A stretch of DNA of 64,000 nucleotides from Alphaproteobacteria bacterium. GTDB lineage: Bacteria > Pseudomonadota > Alphaproteobacteria > CAAGCB01 > CAG-977. Positions 53,254 to 61,426 of this stretch are shown here, piece after piece; positions within the stretch are counted from its first letter, which is position 1; the number at the start of each line of letters is the position of its first letter. The notes under the pieces are model-generated. The model saw only the letters and a program-made list of their open reading frames with translations, did no database searches and had not been told where the DNA came from. The stretch spans positions 1 through 64,000 of the forward strand of contig CAAGCB010000013.1 of NCBI GenBank assembly GCA_900768185.1, in the 5' to 3' direction. Both the position numbers and the translations under genes were made by a program.

Positions 53254-54038
53254 ACGTCTTGAATAAAACGCCGAGGATTATCGCCGTTTCCAATCAGAAA
53301 GGCGGCGTCGGAAAAACGACGACGGCTGTCAATCTGGCGACGGCTTTGGCGGCTGTGAAGAAAAAAGTGTTGGTCTTGGACATGGATCCGCAAGGGAACG
53401 CGACGGTCAGTTTCGGTATTGACCGCCGCAACGCGCCCAAAAATATGTATCAGGTTTTGATGGGCGCCGCCAAAATTTCATCGACTATTGTCTGGACGAA
53501 GATTCCGAATCTGTCCGTCGTCGTGTCGTCCAAGGATTTGGCGGGCGCCGATTTCGAATTGTCGCACGCGGATAATCCGCAACTGTTTTTGAAACGCGCG
53601 TTGGAAAACGAACAGCTGAATTACGATTATATTTTTATTGATTGTCCTCCCGCCGTTGGCATGCTGACGGTCAACGCGCTGGTGGCGGCTGATTCCGTGA
53701 TTGTTCCCGTACAATGCGAATATCTGGCGTTGGAAGGCGTCGCCGATTTGATGAAAACGATTGAGCGGGTCAAACACAACTTTAATCCGTCTTTGGAAAT
53801 TCAGGGGATTGTGCTGACGATGTTCGACGGACGCACGGGGTTGTCCGAAGTCGTCGCGCAAGACGTTCGCAATTATTTCGGCGATAAAGTGTACAATTCG
53901 ATCATTCCCCGCAATGTCCGCGTGTCCGAAGCCCCGTCGCACGGCAAGCCGATTTTACTGTACGATTTCAAAAGCAAAGGGGCGCAAGCGTACATTGCTT
54001 TGGCAAAGGAACTTTTAAAACAGGAGAAAAGAAAATGA
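53250..54038 (+). CDS. parA: Chromosome partitioning ATPase ParA
   Basis: 262 residues. Deviant Walker A SNQKGGVGKTTTAVNL (about 14-29), DMDPQGNAT, FIDCPPAVGML. Moves origins with ParB-parS. ATGA overlaps on both sides. Confidence 0.97.
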   Translation: MNVLNKTPRIIAVSNQKGGVGKTTTAVNLATALAAVKKKVLVLDMDPQGNATVSFGIDRRNAPKNMYQVLMGAAKISSTIVWTKIPNLSVVVSSKDLAGADFELSHADNPQLFLKRALENEQLNYDYIFIDCPPAVGMLTVNALVAADSVIVPVQCEYLALEGVADLMKTIERVKHNFNPSLEIQGIVLTMFDGRTGLSEVVAQDVRNYFGDKVYNSIIPRNVRVSEAPSHGKPILLYDFKSKGAQAYIALAKELLKQEKRK

Positions 54039-55048
54039 GCGCAAGAAATTTGGGACGCGGATTGAACGCTTTGCTGGGGGACGCTGACGAACCCGTACAG
54101 CAGCCGCAGGGGATCAAAACGGTTCTTTTGTCCGATTTGGAGCCGAGCCAGTTTCAGCCGCGCCGCGTTTTTGACGAAGAAGCTTTGCGCGATTTGGTCG
54201 AATCCGTTAAAACAAAAGGGGTTATCCAGCCTTTGATCGTGCGCGAACGTGCCGCCGGAAAATATGAAATCATCGGCGGCGAACGCCGCTGGCGCGCGGC
54301 GCAGCAAGCGGGATTAAACGAAGTTCCCGTTTTGGTTAAAAATTTTTCCGACAAGGAAGCGATGGAAGTCGCCTTGATTGAAAACCTGCAACGGCAGGAT
54401 TTGAATCCGTTGGAGGAAGCCGAGGGCTACCGCCGTTTGATGGAGGAGTTTTCCAATACGCAAGAAGAATTGGCGCAGGCGGTCGGCAAAAGCCGCAGTC
54501 ACGTCGCCAACACCATGCGTTTGCTGGCGTTGCCGGAAAAAGTCAAAGGCTATTTGGAAAAGGGAAAATTGACCTCCGGACACGCCCGCGCCCTGCTGAC
54601 GTCCAAAGATCCCGAGGCGTTGGCTGACGCCGTAATCGCCAAGGGGCTGAATGTCCGTCAGACAGAAAAGCTGGCGCAGGACGGCATTGAAAAGAAACCA
54701 CGCAAAACACAGCCGAAAAAAATGTCCGACAAACAGGCGGACTGCGATTCGCTGGCGGCTGATTTGTCGCGCGCTTTGGGCATCAAAGTCGCAATTCGCC
54801 CCAAAACCGTCGGCGGTGATTTGATTTTAACGTATGAAACATTGGAACAGTTGGACGTTTTGATCCGCCGTTTAAGCGCGCAACCCGCTAAACGTCCGGC
54901 GGAAACCTCCGACACTTTGACAGCCGGATTTTCAGACAACGGCGACACTTTGTCGCTGGATCAGGACGATATCGGCGAAGTTGTGTTTGACAGTTCGTTC
55001 GATTCGATGGACGGCGACACTTTATCGCTGGAAAACATCGATAAATAA
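54035..55048 (+). CDS. parB: Chromosome partitioning protein ParB
   Basis: 337 residues. CTPase/N-engulf region GERRWRAAQQAGLNEVP (about 89-105) and ENLQRQDLNPLEEAEGYRRLM, the HTH TQEELAQAVGKSRSHVANTMRLL, then the dimerisation region. After it come about 50 acidic residues with GDTLSLDQDDIGE and GDTLSLENIDK, a repeated tail beyond the usual ParB end. Confidence 0.96.
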   Translation: MSARNLGRGLNALLGDADEPVQQPQGIKTVLLSDLEPSQFQPRRVFDEEALRDLVESVKTKGVIQPLIVRERAAGKYEIIGGERRWRAAQQAGLNEVPVLVKNFSDKEAMEVALIENLQRQDLNPLEEAEGYRRLMEEFSNTQEELAQAVGKSRSHVANTMRLLALPEKVKGYLEKGKLTSGHARALLTSKDPEALADAVIAKGLNVRQTEKLAQDGIEKKPRKTQPKKMSDKQADCDSLAADLSRALGIKVAIRPKTVGGDLILTYETLEQLDVLIRRLSAQPAKRPAETSDTLTAGFSDNGDTLSLDQDDIGEVVFDSSFDSMDGDTLSLENIDK

Positions 55049-55065
55049 ACGCGCTTTCATCAAAA

Positions 55066-55098
55066 AAGCAAAGGCGGGGCTGATGTTCCGCCTTTTTT
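55066..55098 (+). terminator. parB terminator
   Basis: AAAGGCGG (55070-55077) pairs with CCGCCTTT (55088-55095), followed by T. Confidence 0.85.
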
Positions 55099-55159
55099 GA
55101 TTTAGATGCAAAAAAAAGATTGTCATCGCGCGCCGGACAATTTACTCTGATATCTATGT

Positions 55160-55432
55160 ATCGGTGGCGGTGTGCCGCCGGTAACAGTGCTTGGAAACAG
55201 GCGCGGAGCCGTCAGAAGCTCTCACATAAGCGGTGTTGATATAAACGCCGTACAATCCGTTTCGCCGGTGCGGAACGGGATTATATCCCCGACTTTCATT
55301 TTGTTGGTCGGGGAGGTTTTGACGTATGTTCAGATCTTCGCCAATTTTTGGTGAGGATTAAAGGTCATAACGATCATTCTTATGTGTGATTTCTGAACTC
55401 CCCGCCGCCTGATTTTCAGGCGGTTGTTTTTT
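55160..55432 (+). ncRNA. Structured RNA, copy 3, with terminator
   Basis: A diverged copy in the opposite genomic orientation. 5' hairpin CGGTGGC/GCCGCCG (55162-55180); GTGCTTG-GAAA-CAGGCGC hairpin with a GNRA loop (55187-55204); GCGCGGAGCCGTCAG; long-range helix 55222-55230 with 55379-55389; CCCCGAC/GTCGGGG hairpin; ACGTATGTTCA; CTCCCC (55398-55403). It ends in terminator CCGCCTGA/TCAGGCGG with T-tract (55405-55432), 22 nt before the next start codon. TTGTCA (55120-55125) with TACTCT (55143-55148, 17-bp spacer) may be its promoter. Confidence 0.75.
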
Positions 55433-55454
55433 ATCTGAAAAACAGGAGGGAGTT

Positions 55455-56012
55455 ATGAAAAAATATGGATTGATATTTTGCTTGTGTTTATTATCTGCGA
55501 CAACCGTAAACGCGGAGTTTCAGCAGCCTTGTTACGCTCCGGGGCTTGGCGCGTCTGCCACGTACTGGAACACAGTGGACAATGCCTGTAACGGATGCGG
55601 CGAGGGCTGTAGTTCCTGCGTAGAGGAGCTGACAACCTATTCAGGCACGACGACGCCTCTCAGCATGTCCTTTTGCACTTCCTGTTACGACGGATATGAG
55701 TTGATTTCTGCTAACGGAGGAACATCTCAATACTGTGAAAAATCATGCCCGTCGCATTGTTCCAGATGTTCGTCGTCATCGTCATGCACACTTTGCGATA
55801 ATGGTTATACCCTGTCAAACGGTCAATGCGTCGAAAAGGTCGCCTGTCCGTCGAACTGCGCGGAATGCGATTCGTCGGGCGTCTGCACGAAATGCGACGG
55901 CGGCTATGTCCTGAAAAATGGGGCTTGCGCGGTCAAGCCGAAAACGCAAATCGCGTTCTGTCCGCCCGATAAAACGCTGAGCGACGATTTGTGCTGCTGT
56001 ATTTCGAAATGA
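55455..56012 (+). CDS. Secreted cysteine-rich protein with eukaryote-like CxxC repeats
   Basis: 185 residues. Signal peptide MKKYGLIFCLCLLSATTVNA. The mature part has many Cys in a pattern like furin-type or Giardia VSP repeats: CPSHCSRCSSSSSCTLCDNGYTL, then CPSNCAECDSSGVCTKCDGGYVL, each ending in NGxC. Ends in DDLCCCISK. Strong AGGAGG ribosome site. Start region resembles the 53-residue peptide at 12665. Likely disulfide-bonded and surface or secreted; role unknown. Confidence 0.85.
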   Translation: MKKYGLIFCLCLLSATTVNAEFQQPCYAPGLGASATYWNTVDNACNGCGEGCSSCVEELTTYSGTTTPLSMSFCTSCYDGYELISANGGTSQYCEKSCPSHCSRCSSSSSCTLCDNGYTLSNGQCVEKVACPSNCAECDSSGVCTKCDGGYVLKNGACAVKPKTQIAFCPPDKTLSDDLCCCISK

Positions 56013-56026
56013 TTTCCGATTGACGA

Positions 56027-56046
56027 AAGCCCCCGAAAGGGGGCTT
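56027..56046. terminator. Hairpin after the Cys-rich gene
   Basis: AAGCCCCC-GAAA-GGGGGCTT. A stable stem with few T after it, so a weak terminator. The 115 bp to yraN show no other gene. Confidence 0.6.
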
Positions 56047-56161
56047 AAATCAAATTCGCGCCGCAAAAAATTGAAACAACCTTTTTTCGTTTGAAACCAT
56101 CGCCGGATTCTTTTCGTCGTTGCTCTCGACGGAAAAAAACGGCACTTGATTCTGGTGATAA

Positions 56162-56542
56162 TCATTCCGCTGAAAAGGCGTTTTCAATATGTTCCGGCAA
56201 GCGGCGCGGCGAAATCAGAACGGCGTCGAATCGCAATTCCTTATTTGCCGAATCGGGGTGAAGCGTCAGGTAATATTGCGCGCCTTTGACGCGGCGGGCT
56301 TGAACGCGGGCGTCGACGGCTTCGGCGGCGGCGGTTTGCGTCGCGCGAAATTTGACTTCGACAAAAGCAATCGTGTTTCCTTTGGCGGCGACGATGTCGA
56401 TTTCCCCCGCTCCCGTTCCGCGCGGCGGTTTGAAATTGCGTTCCAGTATCCGGTACCCTTTCAGCCGCAAAAACCATGCGGCGGCGGTTTCGGCTCTGTA
56501 TCCGTCGCTGTGCGCTTTTTTACCCGTTTCACGCTTGTTCAT
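56162..56542 (-). CDS. yraN: YraN-family nuclease-like protein (UPF0102)
   Basis: 126 residues from ATG 56542. GAGEIDIVAAKGNTIAFVEVKFR carries the E-x-D and E-x-K residues of the restriction-endonuclease-like fold. Overlaps rsmI by 14 bp; the rsmI-yraN pair is conserved. Confidence 0.92.
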   Translation of the reverse strand: MNKRETGKKAHSDGYRAETAAAWFLRLKGYRILERNFKPPRGTGAGEIDIVAAKGNTIAFVEVKFRATQTAAAEAVDARVQARRVKGAQYYLTLHPDSANKELRFDAVLISPRRLPEHIENAFSAE

Positions 56543-57380
56543 TTTGCAAATCCAGCGCGCGCTGATACAGATTTTTTTTGGATTCGCCCGTTTGTTCGGC
56601 GACAAAAGCGGCGGCGTCTTTGACCCGCATGGTCAGCAGAGCCTGATTTAGCAGGGCGTCAATTTCGACGGGGGCGGCTTTTTCCGTAGCGGGAGGCTCG
56701 ACGACAATGACGATTTCACCTTTCGGATAGCCGTTTTGCGCATAGCCGTCCAGTAAATCCGTAAAGGTGCCGCGGACGGTTTGTTCGAATTTTTTTGTGA
56801 TTTCACGCACGACGGCGGCGAAACGGTTGCCCAGAATTTCAAGCATGTCGGTCAGGGTTTCCTCCAGCCTTTGCGGAGATTCGTAAAAAATCAACGTCGC
56901 GGGGACGTGCGACAACTCCGTCAATTCTTTTTTGCGCGCGGTCGTTTTAGGCGGCAGGAACCCCTGAAACAGAAAACGATGGCTGGGCAGTCCCGACAGT
57001 TGCAAAGCCGTCAGGAAAGCGCATGCTCCCGGAACGGACGTGACGTAAATGCCGTTGTCGACGCATTTTCGCACCAGTTTGTATCCCGGATCGCTGACCA
57101 GCGGCGTTCCGGCGTCCGAAACCAAAGCGATCATTTCGTCGTTTTGCAAATGTTCCAATATTTTCGGGCAGGCTTTTTCGGCGTTGAAATTGTGGTAAGC
57201 GGTCAGCTTTTTTCCGCCGATTCCCAGTAAAGTCAGCAGTTTTTGCGTATTGCGGGTGTCTTCGCACGCGATCAGGTCGGCTGATTTCAGCACGTCGACG
57301 GCGCGCGCCGAAATGTCGCCCAAATTGCCGATAGGTGTTGCAACCAGATATAATCCTTTGATAAAAGTTGTTTCAGACAT
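56529..57380 (-). CDS. rsmI: 16S rRNA (cytidine(1402)-2'-O)-methyltransferase
   Basis: 283 residues from ATG 57380 (AAGGAG 6 nt upstream). LYLVATPIGNLGDISARA (10-27), CEDTRNTQKLL, LVSDAGTPLVSDPG, SGLPSHRFLFQGFLP. Tetrapyrrole-methylase fold. Divergent from the lipoprotein gene. Confidence 0.95.
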   Translation of the reverse strand: MSETTFIKGLYLVATPIGNLGDISARAVDVLKSADLIACEDTRNTQKLLTLLGIGGKKLTAYHNFNAEKACPKILEHLQNDEMIALVSDAGTPLVSDPGYKLVRKCVDNGIYVTSVPGACAFLTALQLSGLPSHRFLFQGFLPPKTTARKKELTELSHVPATLIFYESPQRLEETLTDMLEILGNRFAAVVREITKKFEQTVRGTFTDLLDGYAQNGYPKGEIVIVVEPPATEKAAPVEIDALLNQALLTMRVKDAAAFVAEQTGESKKNLYQRALDLQNEQA

Positions 57381-57442
57381 TTGCACTCCTTTGCAAAAAC
57401 AGCTAAGATATCTAATCACGTTTTAAATTCGGGAGCAATTCC

Positions 57443-58963
57443 TTGCGTCAAAATATTTGTCGGTTGATCACTTTTTTTGTTGCGGTTTCCATGTTGGCGT
57501 CCTGCCGCGGCGTGCCCCTGTTTTCCAAGCGGGTTGACCAAAGCGCGTTTCACGTCGCCGATGCCAATATCGTTGAAAAGGGCGAAGAAACGGCGCCTGC
57601 GGTCGTTCCCGTCGAAATGGTGCGCGTCGGGTTGCTGGTGCCGCTGACGGGCGCATCGGCGAAAACGGGTGAAATTTTACGCAATGCGGCGCTGATGTCT
57701 TTGTTTGAAATCGGCGGTCAAAAATTGATTTTGCAGTTCTACGATACCGAAGGGACGCCCGAAGGCGCGCGAAAAGCCGCTAAATTGGCGATCAGTCAGG
57801 GGGTGGAACTGATTATCGGACCGCTTTATTCCAAAAATGTTCGTGCCGTCCGTCCCGTAACGCATGATGCCGATGTCGGTGTCATTACTTTTTCGACCGA
57901 CCCGTCCAATCTGGGCGACGGCGTGTACACGATCGGAACGCTGACGTCGCAACAGGTCGAACATATCGTCCGTTTTGCCTGCGACAAGGGGTACAAGCGT
58001 CTGGCGATCGTTTCGCAAGACAACGCGACGGGCGATATTGTTTCCATGGCGTCGAAAGCGGCGACGGATGCGTGCGGCGGCATGATTACCAAAGCCGCTT
58101 TTTACGAACCGAACGGTGATTTTCAAGCCGCCGTGTCGCCGATTATGCCGAAACTGCTTGAAGATTTGGAAACCGAACGCGAAGAAGAAGTCAAGCGTCT
58201 GGAACGCGCCCGCGAACAGGTGGCGCAGGGTTCCCCCGTTTTGATGAAAAACGATGAAACGGGCGAAATGGAAGAAAGACACATGTCTTCCGAACAGCTG
58301 CAAGCCTTGATTGACGCACTGAAAGAAAAAGAACTGCAGCGCGATCCGTTTGAATTTGATGCGATTCTGGTTTCCGAGGAAGGCAGTCGTTTGCGTTCGC
58401 TGGGGGCGTTGTTGTCGTATTACGACGTTCCGTCCGATGTCAAAGTGCTGGGAACGTCGCTGTGGGCGGATTCCCGTCCCGCCCGCGAACCGGCGCTGAT
58501 CGGCGGCTGGTTTTCGCATTTGCCGTCCGACGGTTTTAACATTTTTTCCAAACGCTACGCCGATATTTACGGTGAAAAACCGCCGCGCATAGCGTCGCAG
58601 GCTTACGACGCCGTGGCTTTGGCGGCCATATTGGCTGAATCGGGCGGATTTTCCTATGAAAATTTAACGACCGTTTCGGGGTTCAAAGGCGTGGACGGGT
58701 TGTTCCGTTTGTTGCCGAACGGATTGTCCGAACGCGGCTTGCAGGTGTTGGGCGTGGAAAAGAAAGGTTTTGTCACGCTTTCCCCCGCGCCGGAGGTTTT
58801 TGAAACCGTGCCGGTCTTTTCGCCCGACGTGTACATCAAAGATTTCCGTCATTCGCCCGATTTGGTGACGGTTTTGGAAACGCCGGAGAATTCTGAAACG
58901 GCGTCCGCAGCCGAAAACGCTTCAGATCAGCAAAGTGCCGCAGAGAGCGTTCAAAATCATTAA
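57443..58963 (+). CDS. Penicillin-binding-protein activator / periplasmic binding lipoprotein
   Basis: 506 residues from TTG 57443 (GGGAG 7 nt upstream). Lipobox LASC near residue 21. A type I periplasmic-binding fold: VRVGLLVPLTGASAKTGE, IIGPLYSKNVRAV, ASQAYDAVALAAIL. An inserted coiled-coil region (about 228-300) is Glu/Arg-rich. Similar to LpoA-like activators of peptidoglycan synthases in this locus. Its end overlaps hemW by 42 bp (convergent). Confidence 0.85.
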   Translation: MRQNICRLITFFVAVSMLASCRGVPLFSKRVDQSAFHVADANIVEKGEETAPAVVPVEMVRVGLLVPLTGASAKTGEILRNAALMSLFEIGGQKLILQFYDTEGTPEGARKAAKLAISQGVELIIGPLYSKNVRAVRPVTHDADVGVITFSTDPSNLGDGVYTIGTLTSQQVEHIVRFACDKGYKRLAIVSQDNATGDIVSMASKAATDACGGMITKAAFYEPNGDFQAAVSPIMPKLLEDLETEREEEVKRLERAREQVAQGSPVLMKNDETGEMEERHMSSEQLQALIDALKEKELQRDPFEFDAILVSEEGSRLRSLGALLSYYDVPSDVKVLGTSLWADSRPAREPALIGGWFSHLPSDGFNIFSKRYADIYGEKPPRIASQAYDAVALAAILAESGGFSYENLTTVSGFKGVDGLFRLLPNGLSERGLQVLGVEKKGFVTLSPAPEVFETVPVFSPDVYIKDFRHSPDLVTVLETPENSETASAAENASDQQSAAESVQNH

Positions 58964-60040
58964 ACCTTTGGCGGTCGTGCGGATTCCTTTTTTATCGCAG
59001 ACCAGAAAACCGTCCGTTTGATAATCGGTCAGCGTTCCCGCGTCCATAAAGGATTCGGGTTGTTCGCCGATAATATCCGAAAACACGCCGCGATTGATGC
59101 CTTCGCGGGTGCGCAGAGCCATAAAGATCAGTTCCTCCGCTTTTTGTTTCGTTGTCAGGACGGTTTCTTCGTTGATTTGTTTTTTCAGCCAAAGCGCGAT
59201 GTCCGAACTTTGTGAAACGGCAAAGAAGCGTCCGTTTCGCGTGAAACGCCCGTGTGCGGCGGGACCGATCCCGATCCATTCGCCCCCCTGCCAATACAGC
59301 ATGTTGTGACGGCATTCTTCGCCTTGAACGGCATGGTTGGAAACTTCGTAGCGTTCCAGTCCGGCTTGGTATGTCATGCGATCCGTCAGTTCGAACATAT
59401 CCGCCGCCAAATCGTCTTCGGGCGGTTGAACGCCTTTTTTATAAAAAAACGTGTTTTCTTCGATTGTCAGCTGGTACAGCGACAGATGTTTTAAATTCAA
59501 ATCCAAAATGCGATTTAATTCTTCGCGCCAGTCGTTCAGAGTTTGATGCGGACGCGCGTAAATGAAATCAGCCGATACGCGCGGAAAAATTTTTGGAGCG
59601 TTTTTTAAAACCGTCAGAGCCTGTTCAACGCTGTGCGTTCGTCCCAGAAATTTCAAATCGGAATCGTTCAGCGATTGGACGCCGACTGACAATCGATTGA
59701 CGCCGGCACGGCGAAACGCTTTCATTTTTTCCAAATCAAGCGAGCAGGGATTGCCCTCCAGCGATATTTCCGATTTTTCGTCAACGTTGTAATATTTACG
59801 GATTGTTTCGATAACGGAACGGATACTTTCGCCGCTCATCAGCGACGGAGTGCCGCCTCCGAAAAAGACGGAGGACACCGTTCTTTCCCCCGTCTTTCCG
59901 GCATGATGTTTCAGACTGTTGTCAAAGGCGGTCAGCCATTCGCTTTCGTTAAAATCGCGTTTGGGAATACTGACGAAATCGCAATAAGGGCATTTCGAAC
60001 GGCAAAACGGCCAATGGACATAGACGCCGAATTTCGTCAC
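58922..60040 (-). CDS. hemW: Radical SAM protein HemW
   Basis: 372 residues. CRSKCPYCDF (C-x3-C-x2-C, about 13-22), FGGGTPSLM, GVQSLNDSDLKFLGR. A haem chaperone related to coproporphyrinogen oxidase. ATGA overlap with rdgB. Confidence 0.94.
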   Translation of the reverse strand: MTKFGVYVHWPFCRSKCPYCDFVSIPKRDFNESEWLTAFDNSLKHHAGKTGERTVSSVFFGGGTPSLMSGESIRSVIETIRKYYNVDEKSEISLEGNPCSLDLEKMKAFRRAGVNRLSVGVQSLNDSDLKFLGRTHSVEQALTVLKNAPKIFPRVSADFIYARPHQTLNDWREELNRILDLNLKHLSLYQLTIEENTFFYKKGVQPPEDDLAADMFELTDRMTYQAGLERYEVSNHAVQGEECRHNMLYWQGGEWIGIGPAAHGRFTRNGRFFAVSQSSDIALWLKKQINEETVLTTKQKAEELIFMALRTREGINRGVFSDIIGEQPESFMDAGTLTDYQTDGFLVCDKKGIRTTAKGLMILNALCGTLLI

Positions 60041-60630
60041 AGGCAGGCGTCCGCGAACAATTTTAGCGCGCGCGCGCGGTGACTGATTGTGTTCTTGACG
60101 TCTTCGGTCAATTCGGCGAACGATTTGTCGTAACCGTCCGGGACGAACATGGGATCATATCCGAATCCGTGATCGCCTCGGGGGTGTTGTAACAGAACGC
60201 CGTCCGTCCGTCCTTCAAACTCGGCTGTTTCGCCGTCCGCCCATGCCAGTACCAGCGCGCATGAAAAATGCGCCGTGCGGTCGATGGCGTCGTTCAGTTC
60301 TTCGTTCAGTTTTTCCATGGCGTAGGCGAATCCGTTTTTTTTCGGTTCGTTATAGCGCGCGGAATAAATTCCCGGACGGTTGTCCAGCGCGTGGACGCAA
60401 AGCCCCGAATCGTCAGCCAAAGCCGGCAAGCCGGATTCTTTGGCGGCGGACAAGGCTTTGATGCGGGCGTTTTCGATGAATGTCGTTCCGGTTTCTTCGG
60501 GTTCGGACAGGTTTAAATCGTCGGCGGACAGAACCTGAATGTCGAACGGTGCCAAAAGTTCGCGCATTTCGCGAACTTTTCCCGCGTTATGGGTTGCCAG
60601 AACGATTTTCTTTTCAGTCAGTTTGCGCAT
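60037..60630 (-). CDS. rdgB: XTP/dITP diphosphatase
   Basis: 197 residues. ATHNAGKVREM (12-22), FIENARIKA, ADDSGLCVHALDNRPGIYSARY, GYDPMFVPDGY. House-cleaning nucleotide hydrolase. Overlaps the rph stop as TAATG. Confidence 0.96.
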   Translation of the reverse strand: MRKLTEKKIVLATHNAGKVREMRELLAPFDIQVLSADDLNLSEPEETGTTFIENARIKALSAAKESGLPALADDSGLCVHALDNRPGIYSARYNEPKKNGFAYAMEKLNEELNDAIDRTAHFSCALVLAWADGETAEFEGRTDGVLLQHPRGDHGFGYDPMFVPDGYDKSFAELTEDVKNTISHRARALKLFADACL

Positions 60631-61346
60631 TATTCCCCCAACGCTTCGTGTTGGATTTTCGCCAATTCCGTCGTTCCCTTAACCGCCAGCGCGTAGAGTT
60701 CGCGGAATTGTTCCGGCGTGAAAGGCTTTCTTTCCGCCGTTCCCTGAATTTCGACGATGCCGCCTTTGCCCGTGATGACGAAATTGGAATCGGTTTGAGC
60801 GTTGGAATCTTCGACATAGTCCAGATCCAGCACGGGCGTGCCGTCGTAAATGCCGCAAGAGATCGCGGATACCGTGTCGAACAGCGGCAAAGTGTAAAAG
60901 CGGCGGCGTTCCCGCAGTTTTTGCAAAGCCAGATGCAACGCCACAAAACCGCCCGTGATTGACGCGGTGCGCGTTCCGCCGTCGGCTTGGATTACGTCGC
61001 AGTCGATTTTGACGCAGATTTCGCCCAACGCTTTCAAATCGACGACGGATCGCAAAGCCCGTCCGATCAGGCGTTGGATTTCTTCGGTGCGTCCCGATTG
61101 TCCTTTTTTGGCTTCGCGGTCGGTGCGCGTTCCCGTGGCGCGGGGAATCATGCCGTATTCGGCTGTGACCCAGCCTCTGCCGGAATTGCGCATCCACAGG
61201 GGGACTTTGTCTTCCACGGTCGCGGTGCAGATGACGTGTGTGTCGCCGCATTTAATCAGGCACGAACCTTCGGCGTGTTTGTTGATATTCGGTTCGATGA
61301 CGACTTTGCGCAGTTCGTCGAATTGGCGTTTAGAGGGTCTTTCCAT
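60630..61346 (-). CDS. rph: Ribonuclease PH
   Basis: 238 residues from ATG 61346 (AAAGGACG upstream). RAT..RTDREAKKGQSGRTEEIQRLIGRALRS, IDCDVIQADGGTRTASITG. Trims tRNA 3' ends with phosphate. Divergent from hrcA. Confidence 0.97.
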   Translation of the reverse strand: MERPSKRQFDELRKVVIEPNINKHAEGSCLIKCGDTHVICTATVEDKVPLWMRNSGRGWVTAEYGMIPRATGTRTDREAKKGQSGRTEEIQRLIGRALRSVVDLKALGEICVKIDCDVIQADGGTRTASITGGFVALHLALQKLRERRRFYTLPLFDTVSAISCGIYDGTPVLDLDYVEDSNAQTDSNFVITGKGGIVEIQGTAERKPFTPEQFRELYALAVKGTTELAKIQHEALGE

Positions 61347-61381
61347 TTTTTTATCGTCCTTTCGGTTAAAATAAAATCGCT

Positions 61382-61418
61382 TTGTCCTGTTGACGTTTGA
61401 CACTATGATTACTACATT
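61382..61418 (+). promoter_or_regulatory. hrcA promoter region without a CIRCE element
   Basis: TTGACG (61390-61395), 17 bp, TACATT (61413-61418), or TTGTCC (61382-61387), 16 bp, TATGAT (61404-61409). Either start would leave a leader of at most about 10 nt. No CIRCE repeat or ribosome site seen. Confidence 0.45.
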
Positions 61419-61426
61419 TATCGACT

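Noticed and set aside
55160..55260. Copy 3 as RNase P, 6S or tmRNA
   Set aside because: None of the conserved landmarks of those RNAs is present, and single-copy housekeeping RNAs would not occur three times.
57677..58519. 280-residue ORF antisense to the lipoprotein gene
   Set aside because: Low-complexity Arg/Phe/His composition, no ribosome site; the sense gene has a lipobox and a binding fold.
59234..59247. GTTTCGCGTGAAAC, parS-like, inside hemW
   Set aside because: One mismatch in the essential core; likely chance in coding sequence.
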